A stretch of DNA of 64,000 bases from positions 14,241,332 to 14,305,331 of the forward strand of contig CM022677.1 in the NCBI GenBank assembly GCA_012295275.1. Reading direction: 5' to 3'. This document shows, in pieces, positions 1 to 8,587 of this stretch. The notes below the pieces were generated by a model. It was not told where the DNA came from, made no database searches, and saw nothing but the letters and a program-made list of their open reading frames with translations. The position numbers and the translations under genes are program-made. This DNA comes from Chrysomallon squamiferum (lineage: Eukaryota; Mollusca; Gastropoda; Neomphalida; Peltospiridae). Positions within the stretch are counted from its first letter, which is position 1; each line of letters begins with the position of its first letter.

Positions 1-72
1 TAAAGTCTATGTTGTTTTGTATATCTATATCGGAAGAGATAAAAGTAACAACTGAACGTTTTTGAACGTCTC

Positions 73-78
73 TTTATT
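73..78 (-). promoter_or_regulatory. poly(A) signal of the left capsid transcript
   Basis: The minus strand reads AATAAA about 115 bases after the capsid stop codon. It is the only canonical signal between the stop and the window edge, so it is the likely 3' end of the left viral cassette transcript. Direct copies of TGACGTAATAC lie just inside it (about 97-119) and are unexplained. Confidence 0.5.
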
Positions 79-191
79 TATAACGTTAAAAATATGACGT
101 AATACATATGACGTAATACGGTGTACGTGACAAATTAAACGTAATATTTTGAACAGACTATTTACTGTATTCATACGCGTACAAATATTAT

Positions 192-2312
192 TTACAATGG
201 ATATGACCAATCAAAAGCATTACCCATAACTTCCAAGGTTCTATCTCCATATGCACCATGTACTGGCCATAATTGTCTACGTCTATTTCGTCTTTTATTC
301 CAATTATCCCATACTGGTGCAAAACATCGCATTTGCCATGTTTTCTGAATTCTATCTTTATATTTAGCTTCATCTTCATCTAAAAATTGATCTTGATCTG
401 TATGTTTTATGTTATCTTTATTTCCCATTGGTCTTGTTTCATCTGGTTTATATATTAAACCTTGCATATTACCTGGACAGCCCCCTAACCCTATTGGAAT
501 GTATTTAGGACACATTCCCGTTCTAACTATAAATTCGATCTCACTATAATATGTAATTTGAATATTTGCATGATAATTAAAAAATAATGTATTACCACCA
601 CTTGTTTTCTCAATATCAGGATATAAACCTATCAGAAATATAGGCGGTCTATTACATTGATATGTACGTCTATGTGAACCGTCTTTACAAGCGTCTACGT
701 TAGGATTGTTAGCATTATTATGCATAACACCTTGGCTACTTAATTTAGTACCACCATCATCAACCATAGATGGTGCACCAAGTACATTTGATGCCTTATT
801 TTGAAAACATGCTGTATAATGTATACGTCTGTATTGATGATTAAAATAACAACAGATCGCTGTGCCCATAGGATGTTCTGTAGAATTAGTTAATATTATA
901 TCCTGTGTTGGCCATACTTCTAAATTACCTTTATTTTCATTAGCACATTGATATTTCGTTTTTTGACATAATCCAGATACATCCGTAAAATTAACTCTGT
1001 GTGATGTTTCAGATGGAAATAATACAGTAGGTGAATCTTTACATGTATAATCTAATGCGAAACCACCAGCACTAATAACCGTCTCACGATACCCATCATG
1101 TTTTTTCATATCATAAATATAATTAGGAGACTCAGCAGTGTATTTTAATCCGTCTTTCTTCCATGCATGATTTAATATTTGCATGGCCATATCACTAGGT
1201 AAATATAATTTGCGATCAGGCTGAATAGGTATACTTCTATTGCTTACACTGTCCATGCATTCTTCATCTCTAAAATAATGATTATGAGATAAATTTAAAT
1301 TTTTTTCTGGAAGACCATAATCATTATTTATATCTGTAAATGTCCAGACTCTAGAATTAGGAGGTGCCATTACAGGGACCTCATTAGGATCAGCTTTATT
1401 ATTATTCAACACATGAATAATCATATTATTAATGTTAAAACCTATTTTTTTCACTCTATAGCCCATAAAATCATCAGGTAAATTCCAATCATCCGGTTTA
1501 GTACTGGCAGCTTTATACCAATATGGTATAATATGTCCTCCGTGATTGAATGTAAATTCACAAACATTTGGGTCACCAATAGCTTTTTTCCAATTTACAT
1601 TATCTGAATTATTATCTAATACTTGCATTTCAGCCTTTCTGGTTTTAGTAAAATTAATAGTACTAGTAAACGTTCGTTTAAATGTTTTTTTGATCGTTAT
1701 GTAACGTGGATCAGCAGCTTTAGTTGTTCCACCAAAACCTTGATATAAAACATTATTACCAGTTGCAGATGCCATAGGTGCACCTTCTACGGCTTCGCTC
1801 CCTCCAGTATCAGTAACTTCTTCATTCATTATGGAATCCGGTTCCATAACAGATTCTTGAGGTTGTAAATATGTACCTTTAGCATTTGATCTGTCCAGGA
1901 CATCTTGTGATACCGTAGTAGATAACTGATTATTATTTGGAACCTTCGCATCAGATCGACCTGACGGTTCATCTGAATGTCTTTTCATAGTTGATTTATT
2001 TTGATCTCCGGATGTGTCGTATATATCTCCTGGTTGTTCCGAGTTGTCGTAGAATAAAGGGGTCCCGAAAGGGTCGTCTTCGTCCGAATCTTCAATAGAG
2101 TTATAGTTTTGCCCAATATTTTGAATTGCCTGATAGAAATCGTTATTCGGAATTTGTATATTTGGATACTGACGTCTGATCTGAAGCCACTTTTCTTGTC
2201 GTTTTGAATAGGGGACATTTAGATCTCCTAATATATTAAACGCTTTTGACTTTGCAATAGCCCAAAGTCGAGTGACTTCTTTCTTCGTCAAAAGTCTTTT
2301 TCCTTTTGTCAT
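192..2312 (-). CDS. Parvovirus-like capsid protein, left copy, intact
   Basis: An uninterrupted 706-codon ORF on the minus strand. The N-terminal ~130 residues are charged and variable. A Gly/Ala-rich linker follows (TDTGGSEAVEGAP, then NNVLYQGFGGTT). The C-terminal ~500 residues look like a parvovirus jelly-roll structural protein, ending with a block containing RPPIFLIGLYPD, FFNYHANIQITYYSEIEF and a Gly-rich tail. I see neither the Ca-binding YxGxG nor the HDxxY catalytic motif of a parvoviral phospholipase A2. The start was chosen because ATG overlaps the stop of the upstream ORF as ATGA and the right-hand copy uses the same start. Against the partial copy on the plus strand, the core is about 90% identical with differences mostly at third codon positions, so divergence happened under protein-level selection. 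There is no stop or frameshift, so integration may be recent, the ORF may be under host selection, or this could be exogenous viral sequence. Family assignment (Parvoviridae, Densovirinae-like) is inferred from motif shape and genome layout. Confidence 0.75.
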   Translation of the reverse strand: MTKGKRLLTKKEVTRLWAIAKSKAFNILGDLNVPYSKRQEKWLQIRRQYPNIQIPNNDFYQAIQNIGQNYNSIEDSDEDDPFGTPLFYDNSEQPGDIYDTSGDQNKSTMKRHSDEPSGRSDAKVPNNNQLSTTVSQDVLDRSNAKGTYLQPQESVMEPDSIMNEEVTDTGGSEAVEGAPMASATGNNVLYQGFGGTTKAADPRYITIKKTFKRTFTSTINFTKTRKAEMQVLDNNSDNVNWKKAIGDPNVCEFTFNHGGHIIPYWYKAASTKPDDWNLPDDFMGYRVKKIGFNINNMIIHVLNNNKADPNEVPVMAPPNSRVWTFTDINNDYGLPEKNLNLSHNHYFRDEECMDSVSNRSIPIQPDRKLYLPSDMAMQILNHAWKKDGLKYTAESPNYIYDMKKHDGYRETVISAGGFALDYTCKDSPTVLFPSETSHRVNFTDVSGLCQKTKYQCANENKGNLEVWPTQDIILTNSTEHPMGTAICCYFNHQYRRIHYTACFQNKASNVLGAPSMVDDGGTKLSSQGVMHNNANNPNVDACKDGSHRRTYQCNRPPIFLIGLYPDIEKTSGGNTLFFNYHANIQITYYSEIEFIVRTGMCPKYIPIGLGGCPGNMQGLIYKPDETRPMGNKDNIKHTDQDQFLDEDEAKYKDRIQKTWQMRCFAPVWDNWNKRRNRRRQLWPVHGAYGDRTLEVMGNAFDWSYPL
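1985..2218 (-). CDS. Nested +1-frame ORF inside the left capsid gene
   Basis: A 77-codon ATG-to-stop ORF that starts 94 bases into the capsid gene in the +1 frame. The right-hand copy has an ORF at exactly the same offset and of exactly the same length (3667-3900). By eye 54 of 77 residues match between the copies (about 70%), against about 43 of 78 (55%) for the capsid frame over the same bases. In the second half of the overlap the capsid frame is nearly randomised while this frame is still aligned. The product is basic, begins MSPI, and has an Ile/Lys-rich centre (QFKILGKTITLLKIRTKTTL); no domain was recognised. Position and style recall small overprinted proteins of other parvoviruses, such as the AAV assembly-activating protein, but no homology is claimed. 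Leaky scanning from the capsid AUG would be a possible expression route. Confidence 0.6.
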   Translation of the reverse strand: MSPIQNDKKSGFRSDVSIQIYKFRITISIRQFKILGKTITLLKIRTKTTLSGPLYSTTTRNNQEIYTTHPEIKINQL

Positions 2313-2674
2313 GAAATCGGTATACGATTATATATATATGATACGTTTTCGTCTTCCTCAGCCTCTAATTGGCTACGTTCAATTGATGTGACGTTATTAT
2401 CTATATCTTTTCCTTCAGGTTTAATATAATTCCCTAATTCTCGTACTGCCTCTTGAATCTGATTTTTTGTATAATCAGAAATTCCTTCAACAGCAGATTC
2501 AACAATAGATGTTCCTATATTTATAGCAGGATCTAATAAAACACTATCAGCTCCTATTACTTCTGTAATGGCTGGTGCTGTAGATTCTAATATTGCTGAT
2601 GTAGCAATTTCTACAGAGGCATCGAATGCGTATTCGATTATTTCAGTTGCAATTAAACCTAATGCAGTGAACAT
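2309..2674 (-). CDS. Small hydrophobic viral ORF upstream of the left capsid gene
   Basis: A 121-codon ORF beginning MFTALGLIATEIIEYAFDAS. The first ~70 residues are Ala/Ile/Val/Glu-rich and likely form amphipathic or membrane-active helices; the last ~40 are acidic and polar. It ends with TGA overlapping the capsid ATG (ATGA), which suggests coupled termination-reinitiation or a spliced/leaky arrangement. The counterpart at 3208-3576 is 122 codons and about two-thirds identical, so the protein is real. In composition it resembles membrane-interacting minor capsid proteins of other small DNA viruses. That is an analogy only. Given the apparent lack of phospholipase A2 in the capsid gene, a membrane-penetration role is a reasonable hypothesis. 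Confidence 0.65.
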   Translation of the reverse strand: MFTALGLIATEIIEYAFDASVEIATSAILESTAPAITEVIGADSVLLDPAINIGTSIVESAVEGISDYTKNQIQEAVRELGNYIKPEGKDIDNNVTSIERSQLEAEEDENVSYIYNRIPIS

Positions 2675-2779
2675 GCTATCATAACAAATAAATAAGTATA
2701 AATGATATAAATGTATATGTGTTATATTATATATAATAAATACAGGAAGTGACGTAGAATGTCACGTAACATGATAATT
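2675..2779 (-). promoter_or_regulatory. Putative promoter of the left viral cassette
   Basis: The 105 bases between the hairpin and the first ATG are very AT-rich, with several TATA-like tracts on the minus strand (about 2700-2745). A GTGAC-GTAGAAT-GTCAC inverted repeat lies next to the hairpin base (about 2749-2765). Its placement mirrors the TATA-containing segment on the other side of the hairpin, but the two spacers are not similar in sequence. Confidence 0.4.
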
Positions 2780-3039
2780 GGGACCTGATAGATCCCAACC
2801 CAACTCTTGTTTATTATTGAAAAAACAATGTATAACACGAATGGTTTTTGGTTTTTGTACTGAAAGCCAATATGTACTTTTAACTCGAAGGTGACTAGCT
2901 CCTTCGGGCGTAGCCCGAGCCCTACGGTCATAAGTTAAAAGTACATATTGGCTTTCAAGGCCAAAAACCAAAAACCATTCGTGTTATACATTGTTTTTTC
3001 AATAATAAACAAGAGTTGGGTTGGGATCTATCATGTCCC
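2780..3039. repeat. T-shaped hairpin, parvovirus-telomere-like inverted repeat
   Basis: Left arm 2780-2885 and right arm 2933-3039 are near-perfect reverse complements over about 105 bp. The only differences seen are a GTAC/AGGCC swap about 25 bp from the tip and one base near the outer end. The 47-nt tip (2886-2932) holds two small stem-loops: CGAAGG (2886-2891) with CCTTCG (2901-2906), and CGTAG (2909-2913) with CTACG (2922-2926). An alternative CGGGC-GTA-GCCCG stem overlaps both. A long stem with two short side arms is the layout of parvoviral terminal repeats. The tip is GC-rich compared with its surroundings. It sits exactly between the two divergent cassettes, as in a head-to-head dimer joined through one telomere. 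Confidence 0.75.
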
Positions 3040-3207
3040 TAATTCACACCCACGTGGTCTATTGCGTTATAGTCACGTGATCTCTCGCGCTATAGTACGA
3101 CTGTTATATTTAAATATAGTATATGATGTCATATCCGGTATAAATGCAGATATCGTTATGTTTTCAAATATTAACATCATTCCATCATAAACGTTCGATG
3201 AGATAGC
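3040..3207 (+). promoter_or_regulatory. Putative promoter of the right viral cassette
   Basis: Between the hairpin and the first ATG lie two CACGTG E-boxes (3051-3056 and 3074-3079) and a TATAAAT box (3139-3145). The TATA position predicts initiation near 3170, about 40 bases before the ATG at 3208. This resembles the compact hairpin-proximal promoters of ambisense densoviruses. Confidence 0.5.
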
Positions 3208-3576
3208 ATGTTCACTGCGTTAGGCATTATAGCTACAGAGATAATAGAGTACGCATTTGATGCATCAGTTGGTTTAGCTACAAACGCTATATTAGAATCT
3301 ACAGCTCCTGCCATATCTGAATTGATTGGTGCAGAAAGTGCCATATTAGAACCAGCTACAGCTATTGGTCAATCTATTGTAGAAGCTTCAGTGGAAGGAA
3401 TTTCTACTTATACAAAGAATCAAATAGAAGAAGCTTTGAATCAATTTGATGAATTCGTATCAACCGATACTGGTAAAGACATTGACGAAAACGTTACACC
3501 AGCCGAACGTCATTTGTTAGAAGAAGAGGAAGGAGAAAACGTTACATATTTAAACAGACATAATCAGAGTTCATGA
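3208..3576 (+). CDS. Small hydrophobic viral ORF upstream of the right capsid gene
   Basis: A 122-codon ORF, the diverged counterpart of 2309-2674 on the minus strand. It shares the N-terminus (MFTALG, then IATEIIEYAFDASV), the Ala/Ile-rich helical first half and the acidic C-terminal third, with roughly two-thirds of residues identical. Its TGA stop overlaps the capsid ATG (3573) as ATGA, exactly as in the left copy. It is intact although the capsid gene downstream is truncated. Confidence 0.65.
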   Translation: MFTALGIIATEIIEYAFDASVGLATNAILESTAPAISELIGAESAILEPATAIGQSIVEASVEGISTYTKNQIEEALNQFDEFVSTDTGKDIDENVTPAERHLLEEEEGENVTYLNRHNQSS

Positions 3577-4859
3577 TTAAAGGAAAACAATTATTAAGCA
3601 GAAAGGCTATAAATAGACTTTGGGCTGCTGCTAAAGCTACGTTGTTCGACAAGCTAGCTGATCAAAATGTCCCCTATAGAGAAAGACAGCAACAATGGTT
3701 ACAGGTCAGACGTCAGTATCCAAATATACAAGTTCCGAATAGAAATTTCTATCAGGCAATTCAAAATCTTTGGCAAAACTATAACGCTATTGAAGATTCG
3801 GACGAAGACGACGTTAAAGACCCCGCTATACTCGCAAATGATGTACAACGACAAAGAGATCAGCAATTCTCGTCCGGATATAGTGATAAACAAGCTATGA
3901 AGAGACCATCTGATGAACCGTACGGTGGTAGCTCTGCTAAAAGATCTAATAACAGACAGTTATCCAACGTAGTTTCGCAAGATGTATTGGAACAATCGAA
4001 TTCCAGAGGTACATATTTACAACCAGAAGAATCTGTTATGGAACCTGATTCCATTGCAAATGAAGAAGTCACAGACACCGGAGGGAGCGAAGCTGTCGAA
4101 GGTGCTCCAATGGCATCGGCTACTGGTAATAATGTTCTATATCAAGGTTTTGGTGGAACTACCAAAGGAACGGATCCTAGATACATTACGATTAAAAAGA
4201 CATTTAAACGAACATTTACAAGTACTATTAATTTTACCAAAAATAGAAAAGCTGAAATGAAGGTATTAGACAATAATTCAGATAATGTTAATTGGAAAAA
4301 AGCTATAGGTGATCCTAATGTATGCGAATTTACGTTTAATCACGGAGGACATATTATACCATATTGGTACAAAGCCGCCGTTACTAAACCAGAAGATTGG
4401 AATTTACCTGATAATTTCATGGGATACAGAATCAAAAGAATAGGTTTCAATATAAATAATATGCTTATTCACGTTTTAAATAATAACAAAGCAGATCCTA
4501 ACGAAGTACCTGTTATGGCACCACCAAACGCTCGTGTTTGGACGTTTACCGATATAAATAACGATTATGGGTTACCAGAAAAAAATTTAATGTTGTCTCA
4601 TAATTATTATTTTAAAGACGAAGACTGTATGGACGATGTAAGCAATAGAAGTATCCCTGTTCAACCTGATAGAAAATTGTATTTACCAAGTGATATGGCA
4701 ATGCAAATGTTAAATCATGCTTGGACAGGTGACGGAGTAGAATATACAGCTCTTTCTCCAAATTACATATACGATATGAAAAAACACGATGGTTATCGTG
4801 AAACTGTTATTAGCTGTATCTTGACGCATTTTGGATGCAGGGAAAGGAATCAGAGATGA
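3573..4859 (+). pseudogene. Parvovirus-like capsid gene, right copy, 3'-truncated
   Basis: The ORF is 428 codons long, but only the first ~414 match the left capsid protein. Homology stops at about 4815, after GYRETVIS, and the last 14 codons are unrelated sequence running into a GATA microsatellite. About 290 C-terminal capsid residues, including the final strand block, are therefore missing. The N-terminal 80 residues are only ~70% identical to the left copy, a block of ~30 residues after EDSDEDD is almost unalignable, and the core is ~90% identical. A bipartite nuclear-localisation-like pattern (KR, 11 residues, KR) is present near residue 111; the left copy has lost its second basic pair. 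No internal stop is seen before the break. It is probably a viral integrant cut at its junction with host DNA. Confidence 0.7.
3667..3900 (+). CDS. Nested +1-frame ORF inside the right capsid gene
   Basis: A 77-codon ORF in the +1 frame, 94 bases after the capsid ATG, the same offset and length as the nested ORF in the left copy. It begins MSPIEKD and keeps the segments RSDVSIQIYKFRI and GKTITLLKIRTKTTL. Differences between the copies are concentrated at positions that are silent or conservative in this frame but change the capsid frame, most clearly after codon ~50. The function is unknown. Confidence 0.6.
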   Translation: MSPIEKDSNNGYRSDVSIQIYKFRIEISIRQFKIFGKTITLLKIRTKTTLKTPLYSQMMYNDKEISNSRPDIVINKL

Positions 4860-4939
4860 TTTGGTGCATTTTTGTTCAACGGATAGATAGACCAAACAAG
4901 AGACCTTCATATAGATTAAAAGACGATATATAGATATAT

Positions 4940-4986
4940 ATGGAAACAGAGATAGATTGATAGATAGATGGAAATAGAGATAGATT

Positions 4987-5064
<78 letters not shown>
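4940..5064. repeat. (GATA)n microsatellite
   Basis: A nearly pure TAGA/GATA tract beginning about 80 bases after the end of the viral ORF. The Tyr/Leu/Ser-repeat ORF on the opposite strand is a translation artefact. Confidence 0.95.
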
Positions 5065-5109
5065 AAATGAAAAAGGTTGATATGACCCTGTCATAGTTTG
5101 TATTAAAAA

Positions 5110-5353
5110 AAGATCAGCCTGACCTCGCGTCCACTCATCTTTTCCTTTGTAATATATCTTACATCTCATACAGTTTTAGAAAAGATTATTAATCTGTACG
5201 TTTCTCTACATTCTTAGCTTCTGCTAAAACGCGAGAAGTCGCAATATTAACGTCATAAATTATATTACACTATAGATTAAAATCATAATTTCAAGAACAT
5301 AGATTATAGAGGATACCTGTATTTTGGGAAATATAGAGCGTACTTTCAGTTTT

Positions 5354-5406
<53 letters not shown>

Positions 5407-5700
5407 TATAAATAATAGAAGAAAACTGAAATGATATTCCGTTATGTAAAGAAAGCTATCGCGTTTATTTTGTAAAACGAGCGGAGTTTACACTATAAAT
5501 CCAATAATTATAAACAAGTAAAAATAAAGTGTTATTATTAATTAAGGATACCGCTGTTTACAGGAATAAATCATATAACATCACATCATTATAAGCAAGT
5601 AAAAATAAGGTTTTACTTAAGGATACCGCTACTTACACTGATAATTTTATAGACTAAGAACGATATTTCATCCCCAACTTTCGAGGTTATAGTGAAAATG
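5110..5700 (+). repeat. Dispersed AT-rich repeat, copy 1
   Basis: This ~590-bp segment matches 55078-55690 in the same orientation. Shared blocks include the CATCTCATACAGTTTTAGA start, GATTATTAATCTGTAC, ACCTGTATTTTGGGAAATA, an internal (ATT)n tract (here 5355-5406), AGAAGAAAA then ATGATATTCC, and two short AAGGATACCGCT-type repeats near the end. It has no coding capacity, so it is probably a non-autonomous element or its tail. The second copy directly follows a minisatellite; here that side has been replaced by the viral cassette and GATA tract. Confidence 0.65.
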
Positions 5701-7019
5701 TGATAACGTATGATATTAATGTGATATTTCCCCATCAGAATTTACTACATTAATCTGGTCAGAATAATTTCATGTAGGGAGATATGTAAATTGTGTCGTG
5801 GAATGTCATGTTACTGCTGTCATAAAACATTCTGACACTGAAATATGCACAGTTAATTTTCAGTAATATCAACAGTAATAAATACAGTATTCATCTAACA
5901 CTTCACGCGTTTCTGTATAGTCTTATTATTGATAATAAAATAACTTAATATAATAAACTATAATTCTTCAGTATACGATAAGAAGGATATTAATTTGGAA
6001 AAAATTAAAGATGTGTTTTTCAGTGTACTGGGTTAATATTACAGCTTCACTTTTACTATCAGTATATTGAGTTATATACCTAATAGAATTATAGAAGATT
6101 CTTTTTTTATTCTTTTAATAACTGTACACTAATTGTACAAGAATAAAAAATAAAATTTTGACAAACTCAGCGTAATATTAATATTAATGTCTAAAGAAGA
6201 TATTCATGTTTATATGTGAAGCGGATATTCAACTTTTATGCTACGTTAACTTTACAAAATTATTCAAATTATCCAAATATAACGTTAATGTTATAATTTT
6301 ATAATAAAATATTTCCATTTTCTGAGGCCTAGAATTGTTTTTCATCACAACAAACATTAATGTTTTTTCTCTCAAACTCAGTTTTGTCGTATAAACGGTC
6401 GTGGTGTTAGCTGCTACTTTCTTTTTGTTTCAGGTTTCTGAATAAAGACCAAACATTAAATCTAAGCAAGGGTTCTTTTTAATATTATCACCGAAAAATA
6501 TAGGAGGAAAATGTGTTTCAACATTTGTGTGTGTGTGTGTGTGTGTGTGTTTGTGTGTGTGGGTATGTGTGCGAATGTGAAAAAGGACTCAGTATTTTTA
6601 TTGAAATGTACGCAAACTAATAAAAACATGTTCCTTATATCAAGTCAGGTATTTTGTTTTATGATTTACAGTCAGCGATCACGTGGGTTAAGAGAATTTA
6701 CATTATCCTCACTTGGAGAAATCACAGTTGTTTTCACTCGAGTGTTTAAAATAATCATGTCTGTGAAAAAGGATACATTTTCAGTGATAGGTTTGATGCT
6801 GAAGTGTGCACTTGTTTAACCAACACAGGATGTTTTTCTACCGAGTTCAAGATTAATAAAGTGTAATGAAAATTATAAACAACATTCATAAATTTCTTCA
6901 CTGGAATATTTAGATTACTGTTACAGAAATGTGTTCAAAGTTTTCGGTAGAGATGTGTATTGCATTGGTAACAGTTCATTCAGATTTATCTTCATTATTT
7001 TAATTTCTATTAATGTAAA
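5701..7019. other. AT-rich non-coding stretch
   Basis: No gene recognised. It contains a short GT microsatellite (about 6524-6560). The 102-codon plus-strand ORF running through it starts in the GT tract and lacks any recognisable domain. Confidence 0.6.
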
Positions 7020-7545
7020 TCAAAACCGGCGTTATCTATGTTAATGTCACCGTCATTAGCGTCGTAACGGCGTTGTTCTCAACGTTCTGGTGTACTTCTC
7101 GCTATCCTTTTACTTTTTATTATTCATATTATAATTTTCTTGCGTTCAAATGCTATACTTAAAATGTATTATTACTATTTCTATTTACATCACCGTAATT
7201 GCTGTCGTTGATCCTAGCTTTGTTGCTGTACTTCTAATTATTGTTTTGCGATTTTTATTAGTCATTACTCGTATTTTCTGAGCTATTAAAATATATTACT
7301 GAACTTTGTATTAATGTCGCCGTCGTTGCCTTCGTACCGGATTATTCCTAACGTAGTTATTAGAGTGCTTCTCATTGTTCTTCCTTGCTTTTTATCACCT
7401 AGTATTATTATTTCTGAGCGTGCGCATCCTGTATTAAAATATATTATTAATATATCTTTATTATTACTGTGAACGTTGGCGACGCTGCTGTTGAAACTGG
7501 CGCTGTCCTTCACGGCTTGGTGTACTTCTCATTATTCTTTTTAGC
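7020..7545. repeat. ~150-bp degenerate minisatellite, locus 1
   Basis: Three to four degenerate units, each with a CpG-containing core like GCCGTCGTTGCC...ACCGG, a GTTCCTAACGTT block, TGGTGTACTTCTCATTATTC, then TTTTTATTA and TAAAATATATTATT. Related arrays occur near 43.1-43.5 kb and 53.8-55.1 kb. Confidence 0.6.
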
Positions 7546-7554
7546 GGGCCACTC

Positions 7555-7607
<53 letters not shown>

Positions 7608-7672
7608 GATTATTGCTATTGTTATTATGATTATTATTATGATTATTATTATTATTATTGTTGTTGTTGTTG

Positions 7673-7704
<32 letters not shown>

Positions 7705-7706
7705 TA
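7555..7706. repeat. (ATT)n-rich compound microsatellite
   Basis: Tracts of CATTAT, ATT, GATTATT and GTT follow one another directly after the degenerate minisatellite. Confidence 0.9.
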
Positions 7707-8585
7707 GCTTCTTAATTTTACAGTCTACATGTTCGTAACTTGAAATCCTGTATATACGTTTTACTAAGACTCATACTGATTACAGTATTTGTATACGCTA
7801 GTATATACAATTAGTTCGTGAAAATAGAGAATGATGAAATAAAAATGTAAGAACAAATTCACGTATTTTTTTATTTTTTATACATTATACGCCTTTATTG
7901 CACAAAAATTTCAACAAATAAAATGAAACAAATAAAAGACCGGAACAAACGTTTAATCATTTGGTTTGTCAGATAGTGTGCAAAATAAGCTGACGTCGAA
8001 ATATTGAAATTCTTTGACTAACGGTCCAGGGCAAGTAACTCTAAATAATAAAAATGACAATCCAACTAAGATAATTCTCCTAAACAAATTTGTAACTTGA
8101 AAAATAATAAGAAAAACCAAAAATAATTGTCTTTGGACACCCTCATTCTACTTAACACTCTCTCTTCAATCTGTATTTTCTTTGTCAATCTGTGTTGTTT
8201 TTTTTGTGTGAGTATGTTTGTGCTAATCTGTGTCTAAAGGCAGAACATGTACATAAAAGATATATATATATTTTTTTTTCATTTTTGTTTTTAATCAAGA
8301 TAAATCAAATCAAAGTTCTGTTGAAAGGTTGATGCAAGCTGATTGACTACCAAAGAAACTGGCCACAGAGAAATTTACAAACCTGAAATATGTCAGTTTA
8401 AGAAAAGCAGAACTAAACTCTAGTACTCTTGGACGATTACCTTTGTTGATTACCTTTGTTTTATTTGTTTTGATTTTTTACCTTTTGTTGCTAGCTGAGA
8501 TCGTCTTAATGTTCTCCCTGGTAGGTTTTATGCACGGGAAGGTTTTGCTACATCATTAACAAAACTTGATTTGGATCATCATCGT
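7707..8585. other. AT-rich stretch beyond the 3' end of a retroelement relic
   Basis: No gene recognised. It lies just beyond the C-terminal end of the minus-strand gypsy pol relic and could include its decayed 3' untranslated region or LTR, but I could not delimit a repeat by eye. Confidence 0.4.
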
Positions 8586-8587
8586 CG

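Noticed and set aside
2722-3190. Small ORFs over the hairpin (2722-2931, 2762-2971, 2948-3190)
   Set aside because: They are generated by the symmetric hairpin arms and encode the same peptide by inversion; no independent evidence.
3982-4260. 92-codon plus-strand ORF within the right capsid gene
   Set aside because: Unlike the 77-codon nested ORF, no counterpart of matching position and length was seen in the left copy.
4876-5169. 97-codon Tyr/Leu/Ser-repeat minus-strand ORF
   Set aside because: A direct translation of the GATA microsatellite.
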